A stretch of 64,000 bases of DNA. It comes from Tabrizicola_A sp044377735. GTDB lineage: Bacteria; Pseudomonadota; Alphaproteobacteria; Rhodobacterales; Rhodobacteraceae. The number at the start of each line of letters is the position of its first letter. Positions within the stretch are counted from its first letter, which is position 1. The translations under genes were made by a program, and so were the position numbers. The notes beneath the pieces are model-generated. The model was given only the letters and a program-made list of their open reading frames with translations, was not told the origin of the DNA and did no database searches. Of this stretch, positions 1 to 8,463 are shown one piece after another. The stretch spans positions 45,337 through 109,336 of the forward strand of contig JBILYK010000003.1 of NCBI GenBank assembly GCA_044377735.1. Direction: 5' to 3'.

Positions 1-1
1 C

Positions 2-676
2 GATCTGCGGACATTGCAACTAGCGGCGGGAAAGACCCTGTCAGAAGGTTTGGCCGCCGCGCAAGACGCACGCTCGGCACTGAGCCAAGCGATCTCGGAT
101 CGCACGGAACTGCCGCGCCGCTTTACCGAAAACCCCGAGGTCTTGAAGGGCCTTTTGGAAAGTGCGGATACGCTGGACGCCTTTGCCGCTGGGCTTGCAT
201 TGGACGATACCGGAAGCACCACCTTTGCCGAGGCCAAGGGCAGCTTGGCGCTGCCGGTTCTGGGCAAGGTCCTTTTGATGCCCAACGAAACCGATGCCCG
301 CGGCGTAACCCGGCCCGGCCTGACGCTAGCCACCCGTCCCGGTGCGCTTGTGGTCAGCCCATGGGCGGCAACCATCCGCTATACTGGCCCGCTTCTCGAC
401 TACGGAAACGTGATGATTCTTGAGCCCGGCGGGGCCTATCTTCTGGTGCTCACCGGTCTTGAACAGGTCTATGGTGAGGTGGGCGAAGTGGTGGCGCGCG
501 GGGCTGCCTTGGGCTTGATGGGCGCGCGTGACCAAGTGGACGCGGACTTTCTGGCCGATGCTGCAGAAGGTGGTGGCGTAGAGGGCACGGAAACGCTTTA
601 TATGGAACTCAGGCAAGGTGCCGACGCGGTGAACCCGATCGAATGGTTCGCCGGTCTGGCCGAAGCAAAGGAATGA
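2..676 (+). CDS. EnvC-like murein hydrolase activator, 5'-truncated by window
   Basis: The frame is open from base 2, so the N-terminus lies outside the window; 224 residues are visible. The last ~110 residues read like a LytM/M23 fold (pattern YGNVMILEPGG followed by GEVGEVVARGAALGLMG), the usual core of EnvC-type proteins. The metal ligands of active M23 endopeptidases (HxxxD and HxH) are absent: LVLTGL stands where active enzymes have YxHL. In this family such degenerate LytM domains do not cut peptidoglycan but activate amidases at the septum, acting in the periplasm. The expected N-terminal coiled coil and signal peptide are outside. It ends 7 bases before ctpA, a common alphaproteobacterial pairing, and is probably co-transcribed with it. 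Call by motif and context; no alignment was run. Confidence 0.8.
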   Translation, partial: DLRTLQLAAGKTLSEGLAAAQDARSALSQAISDRTELPRRFTENPEVLKGLLESADTLDAFAAGLALDDTGSTTFAEAKGSLALPVLGKVLLMPNETDARGVTRPGLTLATRPGALVVSPWAATIRYTGPLLDYGNVMILEPGGAYLLVLTGLEQVYGEVGEVVARGAALGLMGARDQVDADFLADAAEGGGVEGTETLYMELRQGADAVNPIEWFAGLAEAKE

Positions 677-683
677 CGCTTTG

Positions 684-2033
684 ATGAAGAAGATTGCATT
701 GGCGGCCTTGGGCGGCACGCTTGCAGGTACGATCCTGACGACACAGGTGGCAGGGCCGTTGATTGCCCAAGAGGCGGAAAAGACCGTGTCGGTCTATGAG
801 CAGCTCGACCTGTTCGGCGACATCTTTGAACGCATCCGCGCGCAGTATGTCGAAGAGGTTGATACTGAACAGTTGGTCGAAGCTGCGATCAACGGCATGC
901 TCACCTCGCTTGACCCGCATTCCAGCTATCTGTCGGCCAAGGATTTCGACGAGATGCAGGAACAAACCCGCGGTGAGTTCGGCGGGCTTGGCATTGAGGT
1001 GACGCAGGAAGACGGCTTTGTGAAAGTCGTGGCACCCATGGACGGCACACCTGCTGACAAGGCTGGAATCAAGGCTGGGGATTTCATTACCCATGTGAAT
1101 TCGGAATCTGTTCTGGGCCTGATGCTGGATGACGCGGTCGACAAGATGCGCGGCCCGGTCGGATCAGAGATCATCATCACCGTGGTGCGCGAAGGTGTGG
1201 CTGAGCCCTTTGACGTGTCGATCATTCGCGACACCATCAAGATGGTGGCCGTGAAACCCCGCCTTGTGGGCAATACGGTGGTGCTGAGGATTTCCACCTT
1301 CAACGACCAGACCTTTGTTGGCGTTGAAGAGGGCATCAAAAAGATGGTCGAAGAGGCCGGCGGTATGGACAAGGTCAATGGCTTTGTTATCGACCTGCGA
1401 AACAACCCCGGCGGGCTTTTGAATCAGGCGATCATGGTGTCGGATGCCTTCCTTGAGACCGGCGAAATCACCTCGACCCGCAGCCGCGACCCTGAACAGG
1501 GTGAACGTTTCAATGCTGAACCGGGCGATCTGGCGCAGGGCAAGCCGATTGTGGTGCTGATCAACGGCGGTTCTGCCAGCGCATCTGAAATCGTGTCGGG
1601 CGCGTTGCAGGATCATCGCCGCGCGATTGTGGTGGGCACCAAGAGCTTTGGTAAAGGTTCGGTGCAAACCCTGATCCCGCTGAAAGGTGATGGCGCGATG
1701 CGTCTGACCACCGCGCGGTATTACACGCCTTCGGGCCGGTCTATTCAGGCGCTGGGCGTGATGCCTGACATCGTGGTGAATCAGCCAATCGTCGAGCCGC
1801 TGACCGAAGAAGAGCAAGAGGCACGGGACGCAGAAGAGGCGCGCAATGAGCGCTCTGAGGCGGATCTGCGGGGTGCCATCACCAACGATTCAATGAGCGA
1901 GGACGAGCGTAACCAGCTTGAAGCTGACCGTGACCGCACTGAAGAGGCCGCGAAGCTGCGCGATGAGGATTATCAACTGGCCTATGCCGTCGATATCCTG
2001 CGCGGCTTGGCTGCCGTCGCGCCGCAGCCCTGA
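684..2033 (+). CDS. ctpA: S41 family C-terminal processing peptidase (CtpA)
   Basis: 449 residues. A signal peptide covers about residues 1-29 (MKKIALAALGG...), so the protein is exported to the periplasm. A PDZ domain lies at ~100-170 (GLGIEV, VVAPMDGTPADKAGIKAGD). The S41 catalytic core follows, with Ser at ~299 in NGGSASASEI and Lys at ~324 in KSFGKGSVQT; the 25-residue spacing matches the Ser/Lys dyad of Tsp/CtpA enzymes. The family trims C-termini of periplasmic or membrane proteins and, in Gram-negatives, controls peptidoglycan hydrolases, which fits its place directly behind the EnvC-like gene. A TTG immediately precedes the ATG; the ATG at 684 is preferred. The acidic C-terminal tail (EEEQEARDAEEARNE) is low complexity. 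Confidence 0.93.
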   Translation: MKKIALAALGGTLAGTILTTQVAGPLIAQEAEKTVSVYEQLDLFGDIFERIRAQYVEEVDTEQLVEAAINGMLTSLDPHSSYLSAKDFDEMQEQTRGEFGGLGIEVTQEDGFVKVVAPMDGTPADKAGIKAGDFITHVNSESVLGLMLDDAVDKMRGPVGSEIIITVVREGVAEPFDVSIIRDTIKMVAVKPRLVGNTVVLRISTFNDQTFVGVEEGIKKMVEEAGGMDKVNGFVIDLRNNPGGLLNQAIMVSDAFLETGEITSTRSRDPEQGERFNAEPGDLAQGKPIVVLINGGSASASEIVSGALQDHRRAIVVGTKSFGKGSVQTLIPLKGDGAMRLTTARYYTPSGRSIQALGVMPDIVVNQPIVEPLTEEEQEARDAEEARNERSEADLRGAITNDSMSEDERNQLEADRDRTEEAAKLRDEDYQLAYAVDILRGLAAVAPQP

Positions 2034-2083
2034 GACCCCTTGCCAGAAAGGAGGCCGCCCCCAAACGGGTGGCCCATCCCGCC

Positions 2084-2563
2084 ATGACTGACGCCGCCTA
2101 TTTGCCTTATCGTCCCTGCGTGGGTGTCATGCTGATCAACGCCGATGGGCAAGTCTTTGGCGGCCAGAGACTGGATAATCCGGTGCCCGCTTGGCAAATG
2201 CCTCAAGGGGGCATTGATGACGGCGAAAAGCCCCGTGCGGCGGCGCTGCGTGAGTTGTGGGAAGAAACCGGGATCACCGCTGATCTGGTCGAATTCATCG
2301 GGAAGACTCACGGCTGGGTGACCTATGACCTGCCGCCTGAATTGCTGGGACGCATTTGGGGCGGCAAGTATCGCGGGCAAAAGCAGAAATGGTTCCTCTA
2401 CCGCTATCTTGGCCGCGACGATCAGGTGAACATTGCCACCGATCACCCTGAATTCAGTGCGTGGCGCTGGATTCGGGCCGATGAGATGGTGGCCAGCATC
2501 GTACCTTTCAAGCGCGCGGTTTATGAAGAAGTGGTCCACAGTTTCCGCGCCTATTTGGGCTAA
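2084..2563 (+). CDS. rppH: RNA pyrophosphohydrolase (Nudix)
   Basis: About 159 residues. The Nudix box is intact: GGIDDGE followed by RELWEETGI (GX5EX7REUXEEXGU). The N-terminal LPYRPCVGVML and WQMPQGG motifs are typical of RppH, which removes pyrophosphate from the 5' end of primary transcripts and so starts mRNA decay in the cytoplasm. It lies 50 bases after ctpA. Start choice is uncertain: a strong Shine-Dalgarno (AAGGAGG, 2048-2054) lies 14 bases before a GTG at 2069 (164 residues), whereas the ATG at 2084 gives an N-terminus more like family members. Length is normal for the family. Confidence 0.92.
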   Translation: MTDAAYLPYRPCVGVMLINADGQVFGGQRLDNPVPAWQMPQGGIDDGEKPRAAALRELWEETGITADLVEFIGKTHGWVTYDLPPELLGRIWGGKYRGQKQKWFLYRYLGRDDQVNIATDHPEFSAWRWIRADEMVASIVPFKRAVYEEVVHSFRAYLG

Positions 2564-2703
2564 TTTCTGCCCGATAGCCTGTCAATTACGTCAATATCTT
2601 GGGGATAATCCCAAGCAAATGGCTATATCCTGAGGCGCGAGGTTGACTCACCGACCGACTCTGCCGACGATGATATGCTAACGGAATCATCAGGGCAGAC
2701 CCT

Positions 2704-5700
2704 TTGCGCTTTACCAAGCTGCGGCTCAATGGCTTTAAAAGCTTTGTGGATCCCACTGATTTGGTGATCCACGACGGGTTGACCGGGGTGGTCGGCCCGA
2801 ACGGTTGCGGCAAGTCCAACCTTCTGGAAGCTTTGCGCTGGGTGATGGGGGAAAACCGCCCCACTGCCATGCGCGGCGGCGGGATGGAGGATGTGATCTT
2901 CAACGGTGCCGCCACGCGCGGCGCGCGGCATTTTGCCGAAGTGGCGTTGGTGATGGACAATTCCGACCGTCTGGCGCCCAGCGGTTTTAATGACAGCGAC
3001 AGCATTGAAATCATTCGCCGCATCACCCGCGATGCGGGGTCAGCCTACAAGCTGAACTCGAAAGACGTGCGGGCGCGTGATGTGCAGATGCTTTTCGCCG
3101 ATGCTTCAACCGGCGCGCATAGCCCAGCCTTGGTGCGGCAGGGACAGATTTCAGAGCTCATCAACGCGAAACCTAAGGCCCGCCGCCGCGTGCTGGAAGA
3201 GGCGGCCGGGATTTCCGGCCTTTACGCCCGCCGCCATGAGGCCGAGCTGAAACTTTCGGGTGCGGAAACCAACCTGTTGCGCGTCGATGATGTATTGGAA
3301 CAGCTTGCCCAGCAGCTTTCCACCCTGACGCGCCAAGCCAAGCAAGCCGCCCGGTATCGCGAGATCGGCGAGGAACTTCGCCGCGTTGAGGGGCAGCTTC
3401 TGTTTCGCCGCTGGCGCGAGGCCGATCTGGCCCGGTCCGAGGCGGATGGTGTTTTACGCCAGCGGGTGATTGAGGCCTCTCAGGCAGAGGCAAATTCACG
3501 CAACGCGGCCAAACTGCGCGAGGTGGCGGAAGATGCTCTGCCGCCCAAGCGTGAGGAAGAGGCGATTTCTGCCGCTATTCTGCAACGCCTTGTGGTGCAG
3601 CGTGACCAGCTTGCAGAACAGGAATCTCGCGCCCGCAGCCAGATTGAGACGCTCAAGGCTCGTATCGCTGAACTGGCCCGCGATTCGGACCGCGAAGCGG
3701 GCTTGAACCGGGACGCGGGCGAGGTGATTGAACGGTTGGAGTGGGAGGTTGAGCAGCTTCAACGCGCCCATGACGGCCACGAGAAGCGTCTGGCAGAGGC
3801 CACCGAGGTTGCGCGAGAAGCTTCCAGCATTCTGACCGACCGCGAGCAGGTGCTGACGGCCGCCACTGAAGATGCCGCCCGGCTTGCTGCGCGCCATCAG
3901 TCGGCGCAGCGCTTTTTGGCTGACAGCCGCACTGCAGTCGACAGGGCCGAGGCTGAGGCAGTCCGTGCTGCCGAGGCGGTAAGCGCCGCCGAGACTGCGC
4001 TTGCTGCCGCGGCCGAGGCGATGACTCTCGCCGATGAGGGCAAGGCCGAAGCGGTTGCCATGGCCGAGGCCGCCGATGAGGCGCTGATTGCCGCCGAGGA
4101 GGCCCGCGCCAACGTTCAAGACCGCGAATCTGAAGCCCGCGCCGCTCGGTCGGCTGCCGAAGGCGAAGCTTCGGCCATTCGCGCCGAGGTGGCCGCGCTG
4201 GCCAAGATGGTGCAGCGTGAAGCGAACGCGGGAAGCCAGTTGATGGACCACTTACAGGTGGAGCCCGGGCTTGAAAAGGCGCTGGGTGCTGCGTTGGCCG
4301 ATGACTTGCGCGCGCCAGTGGTCGCCGCTGATCGTCCCTCGGGCTGGGTCGGCCTGCCCGATTACGACACCTCGCAAAGCCTGCCTGACGGCGTTACGCC
4401 TCTGGCCCGCTTTGTCGAAGGCCCCGGTGTTCTGGCTCGCCGCCTTGGTCAAATCGGGCTGGTAGAGCCCGGCGACGGCGCGCGGCTGCAGCCTGTGTTG
4501 CAGCCCGGCCAAAGGCTTGTCAGCCGCGAGGGCGATCTGTGGCGCTGGGACGGGTTCCGCGCGGGTGCGGAAGATGCCCCGTCCGCTGCGGCGCTAAGGC
4601 TGCAGCAGTTGAACAAGCTGACCCTGCTGAAACGTGATCTTGAAGAGGTCGCTGCCCGCGCCGAAGGGGCATCCCAAGCCCATGCCGCCCTCCAAGCCCG
4701 GCTGGCTGATCTGGCCCGCGCTGACCATATGGCGCGCGATGCGCGCCGTGCGGCCGATGCCCGCGTAGCCGAAACCAACCGAACCGCCGCCCGTGCCGAG
4801 GCCGACCGTTCGTTGGCCGAGGGGCGCTTGGAAACTGCCCGCATCTCGGTTGCCCGCTATGCCGATGAAGCCGCTGAGGCGCGGGAGCGCCTGGAGAGTG
4901 CGCTCGCCTCGGTAGAGGATCTGGGTGATCTTGAGACGGCGCGAGATGCAGTGGAAACCGCCCGTGTGGCCGTAGAGGCCGCGCGCATCACCATGATGTC
5001 GCGCCGGTCCGCTCATGACGAGGTGCGCCGCGAGGGCGAGGCCCGCGTACGCCGCCGCCAAGAGGCGACCAAGGAGCTTTCGGGTTGGAAGCACCGTCTG
5101 GACACCGCCGCCAAGCGCATCGCCGAGTTGGATGCCCGCAAGGCAGAAACCGAGGATGAACTGGCCGAAGCCTCTGCCGCGCCTGAAGAAATTGCCATCA
5201 AGCGCGAAGAACTCTCGGACGCCATCGCCGAGGCCGAAGTTCGCCGCAAGACCGCCGCCGATGCCTTGGCCGAGGCCGAAGGCCGGTTGCGCGAAACCCG
5301 CGATATGGAGCGTGATGCAGAACGCCTCGCCTCTGACGCCCGCGAAATCCGCGCCCGTGCCGAAGCCCGGTCGGAGGCGGCGCGTTCGACCGTGCAACTG
5401 TCAGCGGAACGGATCATGGAAGAGGCAGGCGCGACTCCGGCTGAACTTCTTGACACGCTGAAGGTCGATCCCGACCGCATGCCGGATGCTGAAACGCTGG
5501 ATACTGATGTGCAGCGGCTGAAGCGTCAGCGCGAAGCCTTGGGCGCGGTGAACCTACGCGCTGAAGAGGATGCGAAGGCGGTGGACGCTGAATACACCGC
5601 GCTTGCTGCCGAAAAGTTGGACCTAGAAGAAGCGATCAAGAAACTTCGTGCCGGTATCGCGGGCCTGAACCGCGAGGGGCGTGAACGGCTATTGACGGCG

Positions 5701-6159
5701 TTCGAACAGGTGAATGCTAACTTTGGCCAGCTTTTCACCCATCTTTTTGGGGGCGGTGAGGCGCGTTTGGTCTTGGTAGAATCCGATGATCCGCTTGAGG
5801 CGGGGCTGGAGATCATGGCCCAACCGCCGGGCAAGCGGTTGTCCACGCTGTCGCTGTTATCAGGGGGTGAGCAGACGCTGACAGCCCTTGCGCTGATCTT
5901 TGGTGTGTTCCTTGCCAACCCCGCGCCGATCTGCGTGCTGGACGAGGTGGACGCACCTTTGGACGATGCCAACGTCACCCGGTTCTGCGACATGATGGAC
6001 GAGATGACCCGCCGGACCGAAACGCGCTTTTTGGTCATCACCCACCACGCCGTCACCATGGCCCGTATGGACCGCTTGTTCGGCGTCACCATGCAGGAAC
6101 AAGGCGTTAGCCAGCTGGTCAGCGTCGACTTGAAGCGGGCAGAGTCGCTGGTGGCTTGA
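2704..6159 (+). CDS. smc: Chromosome segregation protein SMC
   Basis: 1151 residues, normal for bacterial SMC. The start is TTG at 2704; the protein then begins MRFTKLRLNGFKSFVDP, the conserved SMC N-terminus, so this rare start is credible and no in-frame ATG fits. Walker A is GPNGCGKSN (residues 31-39), the signature is LSGGEQ (1052-1057) and Walker B with catalytic Glu is VLDEVD (1078-1083). Between the head halves run two long Ala/Glu/Arg-rich coiled coils, broken near residues 510-640 by a globular hinge. SMC forms a ring-shaped ATPase with ScpA/ScpB that organises and segregates the chromosome; scpA and scpB are not here. In other alphaproteobacteria smc often follows the DsbA-like gene, which here lies at 48.9 kb. 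Confidence 0.97.
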   Translation: MRFTKLRLNGFKSFVDPTDLVIHDGLTGVVGPNGCGKSNLLEALRWVMGENRPTAMRGGGMEDVIFNGAATRGARHFAEVALVMDNSDRLAPSGFNDSDSIEIIRRITRDAGSAYKLNSKDVRARDVQMLFADASTGAHSPALVRQGQISELINAKPKARRRVLEEAAGISGLYARRHEAELKLSGAETNLLRVDDVLEQLAQQLSTLTRQAKQAARYREIGEELRRVEGQLLFRRWREADLARSEADGVLRQRVIEASQAEANSRNAAKLREVAEDALPPKREEEAISAAILQRLVVQRDQLAEQESRARSQIETLKARIAELARDSDREAGLNRDAGEVIERLEWEVEQLQRAHDGHEKRLAEATEVAREASSILTDREQVLTAATEDAARLAARHQSAQRFLADSRTAVDRAEAEAVRAAEAVSAAETALAAAAEAMTLADEGKAEAVAMAEAADEALIAAEEARANVQDRESEARAARSAAEGEASAIRAEVAALAKMVQREANAGSQLMDHLQVEPGLEKALGAALADDLRAPVVAADRPSGWVGLPDYDTSQSLPDGVTPLARFVEGPGVLARRLGQIGLVEPGDGARLQPVLQPGQRLVSREGDLWRWDGFRAGAEDAPSAAALRLQQLNKLTLLKRDLEEVAARAEGASQAHAALQARLADLARADHMARDARRAADARVAETNRTAARAEADRSLAEGRLETARISVARYADEAAEARERLESALASVEDLGDLETARDAVETARVAVEAARITMMSRRSAHDEVRREGEARVRRRQEATKELSGWKHRLDTAAKRIAELDARKAETEDELAEASAAPEEIAIKREELSDAIAEAEVRRKTAADALAEAEGRLRETRDMERDAERLASDAREIRARAEARSEAARSTVQLSAERIMEEAGATPAELLDTLKVDPDRMPDAETLDTDVQRLKRQREALGAVNLRAEEDAKAVDAEYTALAAEKLDLEEAIKKLRAGIAGLNREGRERLLTAFEQVNANFGQLFTHLFGGGEARLVLVESDDPLEAGLEIMAQPPGKRLSTLSLLSGGEQTLTALALIFGVFLANPAPICVLDEVDAPLDDANVTRFCDMMDEMTRRTETRFLVITHHAVTMARMDRLFGVTMQEQGVSQLVSVDLKRAESLVA

Positions 6160-6484
6160 GCCAAGTTTATAGCTTTTGTTAACCAACGCCTTTTACACCT
6201 GACCCCGCCGCAACCCTTTGCGGTAAATGGGGGTCCGAAACCCGGACGAACACAGATATCGCAAATGAATGGTGATCTTTGCGGCGGTAACGCTGATAGC
6301 GGCCATCATCCGTCTTTGAATCGCGGTCTAACCCTGTAAAAAGCAAAACTCGGCAGAGCAGCAACTCCGCCGGGTTTTATTAAATCAGGCAAGAACCTGT
6401 AGAACACTTATCGCATGGAAAACATGGTAAGCATTCCCTAACAAAAAGTAAAGTGCGCCGCAGAAAAATCAGGGTTAATGCGCG
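6160..6484. other. 325-bp intergenic region between convergent smc and cobD
   Basis: No credible protein-coding gene is seen. The stretch is more AT-rich than its neighbours and holds a terminator-like hairpin at 6345-6378, listed separately. Because that hairpin sits ~190 bases beyond the smc stop, the segment may carry a long smc 3' UTR or a separate small RNA; the sequence alone cannot decide. Confidence 0.5.
6345..6378 (+). terminator. Putative rho-independent terminator downstream of smc
   Basis: Inverted repeat AAAACTCGGC / GCCGGGTTTT (10 pairs with one G-T wobble, 14-base loop) ending in TTTTATT. The U-rich right arm and GC-rich upper stem resemble an intrinsic terminator reading rightward. 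The left arm begins with AAAA, so it may also act on leftward transcription from cobD. Confidence 0.5.
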
Positions 6485-7396
6485 TCAAAACACCATCGCC
6501 ACAACCACCGCCAGCCCCAGCATCCCAGCCCAGGCCCGCCACAGAGTGCGAATGGTCTGGCCGATGTCGTCCGGTCCCAACTCACGCCGCCCTTCCGGGT
6601 AGACCCAAGGGTAATCCGTCATCTGCCCGTGATAGCTGCGTGGACCGGCCAGGGCGATGCCTTGAACACATGCGACAGCAGCCTCAGGCCAGCCGGCGTT
6701 GGGACTGCGGTGCAGAGGGGCATCGCGCAGGATCGGCTTGGGGTTGGTCCAGCCATTGGTCAACGCCACAAGAAGCGCTGAAAGTCGCGCGGGGATCAGG
6801 TTCAAGAGATCATCAAACCGGGCTGCCGCCCAGCCAAACTCGCGATGACGCGGTGTCATGTGGCCGATCATGCTGTCAGCTGTATTGGTTATCTTGTAGA
6901 CCATCAGCCCCGGCAGGCCGCCCACCAGAAACCAGAAGGCGGGCGCGATCACGCCGTCCGACAGATTTTCCGCTGCGCTTTCGATGGCCGAACGCGCGAC
7001 CCCGGACCGGTCGAGCACATCCGTATCGCGGCCGACAATCATCGCAACGGCGCGCTGTCCGTCGCGCAATGACATCCGCAACCCGCGCGTGACGGCGGCG
7101 ACATGTTCGACCAGCGATTTCTGCGCCAAGAGAATCGCAGCCACCACTACCTCGATGATCCCGAAATCGGGCAATAGGTGAACGATCTGCCCCAGAACTG
7201 CCGCGCCAGTTACAAGCGCGATCATCACTGCGATCCCCTTCAGCCGCTTGTTTGCGCCCGCGTTGAACAGCGCATCAAAACGCCCGATCAACCGGCCCAT
7301 CAACACGGCAGGGTGTGGATAGCGGTCCCAGATGAGTTTTGGCTCTCCCAAAACGGCATCCAAGATCATGGCGGGAATCAGCAGGCTGGCAGACAT
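6485..7396 (-). CDS. cobD: Adenosylcobinamide-phosphate synthase CobD/CbiB
   Basis: 303 residues, normal for CbiB/CobD. An upstream extension of the frame exists, but ATG at 7396 is preceded by a strong AAAGGAG Shine-Dalgarno and gives MSASLLIPAMILDAVLGEP, the family N-terminus. Characteristic patterns include DRYPHPAVLMGRLIG near the start and RSAIESAAENLSDGVIAP in the middle. Several hydrophobic segments make it an inner-membrane protein. The enzyme attaches aminopropanol (phosphate) to adenosylcobyric acid late in cobalamin synthesis. No other cob genes are adjacent, so it stands alone here, convergent with smc and divergent from the next gene. Confidence 0.93.
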   Translation of the reverse strand: MSASLLIPAMILDAVLGEPKLIWDRYPHPAVLMGRLIGRFDALFNAGANKRLKGIAVMIALVTGAAVLGQIVHLLPDFGIIEVVVAAILLAQKSLVEHVAAVTRGLRMSLRDGQRAVAMIVGRDTDVLDRSGVARSAIESAAENLSDGVIAPAFWFLVGGLPGLMVYKITNTADSMIGHMTPRHREFGWAAARFDDLLNLIPARLSALLVALTNGWTNPKPILRDAPLHRSPNAGWPEAAVACVQGIALAGPRSYHGQMTDYPWVYPEGRRELGPDDIGQTIRTLWRAWAGMLGLAVVVAMVF

Positions 7397-7586
7397 TGGC
7401 GCTCCTTTGGTCGGACCTGCAGGCATAGCCGATGGCCAAAGCTTCGCAAAGCCCTGCGTTGGAACGAGAAACCACCCAATATGCGACATTTCCGCCACGG
7501 AATTCGGGGAAATCGGCAACGCATTGGCAATTGTCATATTCGTAAATCATTTGCCGCAAATACTGGACCCAGCAAGGGAGGCGACG

Positions 7587-7937
7587 ATGCTGGAATTCCT
7601 GCCAAAAGATATCGCTGATGGGCTCGCCATGGCCCGCAGCCGCGAGGCAGCGCGCAAGTCGCGGCTTCGGGTTCAGGTGGGCGAAGCGGTGTTTCCGGTG
7701 TTGCGATTCTGGCACGACGGATTTGCGATGGAGTCTGCGTTGACTCCGAAATTGCGTGGTTTGGTCGATGTGTACGACGGCGGCCGCCATGTGTTCCAGT
7801 GCCTCATCATCGCCTCATCCGAAGAACACGGCCAGATCGTGTATGAGTTCAAGCGGAACACAGCGGTGCGTGACACCGCGCCCTTGGATTACTGGCGCGA
7901 TGAACATGCTCCGGTGGGCTACTTGCCTAAGGCCTAA
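7587..7937 (+). CDS. Conserved hypothetical protein, 116 residues
   Basis: ATG at 7587 with a good Shine-Dalgarno (AAGGGAGG, 7574-7581). The product begins MLEFLPKDIADGLAMARSRE; a compact, probably beta-rich domain follows (RLRVQVGEAVFPVLRFW, GLVDVYDGGRHVFQCLIIA) and it ends GYLPKA. There is no signal peptide or membrane segment, so it is likely cytoplasmic. I do not recognise a characterised family and give no function. Codon use and an acidic-aromatic composition like the neighbours support a real gene. Its 3' end overlaps the convergent L,D-transpeptidase gene by 11 bases. Confidence 0.75.
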   Translation: MLEFLPKDIADGLAMARSREAARKSRLRVQVGEAVFPVLRFWHDGFAMESALTPKLRGLVDVYDGGRHVFQCLIIASSEEHGQIVYEFKRNTAVRDTAPLDYWRDEHAPVGYLPKA

Positions 7938-8463
7938 TCTCAACCACCGTCCGCGCGTCGGTCACGGACCAGATTTCCCGCATTTCGGCGTTTGACACGG
8001 CGATGCAGCCTGCGGTCCAATCACCCCGCAGCAAAACCTCGTCACCTACGGCGTTGGGTTGGCCGTGAATCATGAGATCCCCGTCCGGATCATAGCCCCC
8101 GGCCTGCGCCCGGGCGCGGTCCTCGGGCTGTGGGTAATCCAGCCCCAAAGACAGATGATAGGCCGATTGGTCGTTGCGGCGGTCAATCCGAAAGACGCCT
8201 TCCGGCGTGCGCCCATCGCCCTGCCGTACCTTGTCGCCTTGCGGCGAAAATCCAAGGGCAATGCGATATTCGCGCACCGTGTCTCCGCCTTGCACGAGAA
8301 CCATACGCCGCGCCGATTTTTCGATGATGATCCGATCGACCGCGCCAAGGATTGGCGGCAGGGCGGGGGTTGGGGGCGCGGGCGCAAAGTAGAACCATGC
8401 CGCCCCCAGCCCCAACAGGGCGAGCATCACCAGCGCTGAAAAGAGCCGCGCCAGTTGTTTCAT
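7927..8463 (-). CDS. L,D-transpeptidase (YkuD family)
   Basis: 178 residues from ATG at 8463. An N-terminal hydrophobic segment (residues ~5-27, LFSALVMLALLGLGAAWFYF) acts as signal or membrane anchor. The YkuD catalytic signature is present near the C-terminus: MIHGQPNA followed by GDWTAGCIAVSN, with the nucleophilic Cys in AGC. Such enzymes form 3-3 peptidoglycan cross-links or attach proteins to peptidoglycan in the periplasm; which applies cannot be told. Its start overlaps the stop of the upstream patB-like gene by 4 bases (ATGA), so the two are co-transcribed leftward. Confidence 0.9.
   Translation of the reverse strand: MKQLARLFSALVMLALLGLGAAWFYFAPAPPTPALPPILGAVDRIIIEKSARRMVLVQGGDTVREYRIALGFSPQGDKVRQGDGRTPEGVFRIDRRNDQSAYHLSLGLDYPQPEDRARAQAGGYDPDGDLMIHGQPNAVGDEVLLRGDWTAGCIAVSNAEMREIWSVTDARTVVEIRP

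Noticed and set aside
3496..5397. Long minus-strand open frames inside smc (for example 3496-4251 and 4594-5397)
   Set aside because: They are antisense to a gene with complete SMC motifs; GC-rich third positions create long opposite frames. Translations are Gly/Arg/Leu-rich without family character.
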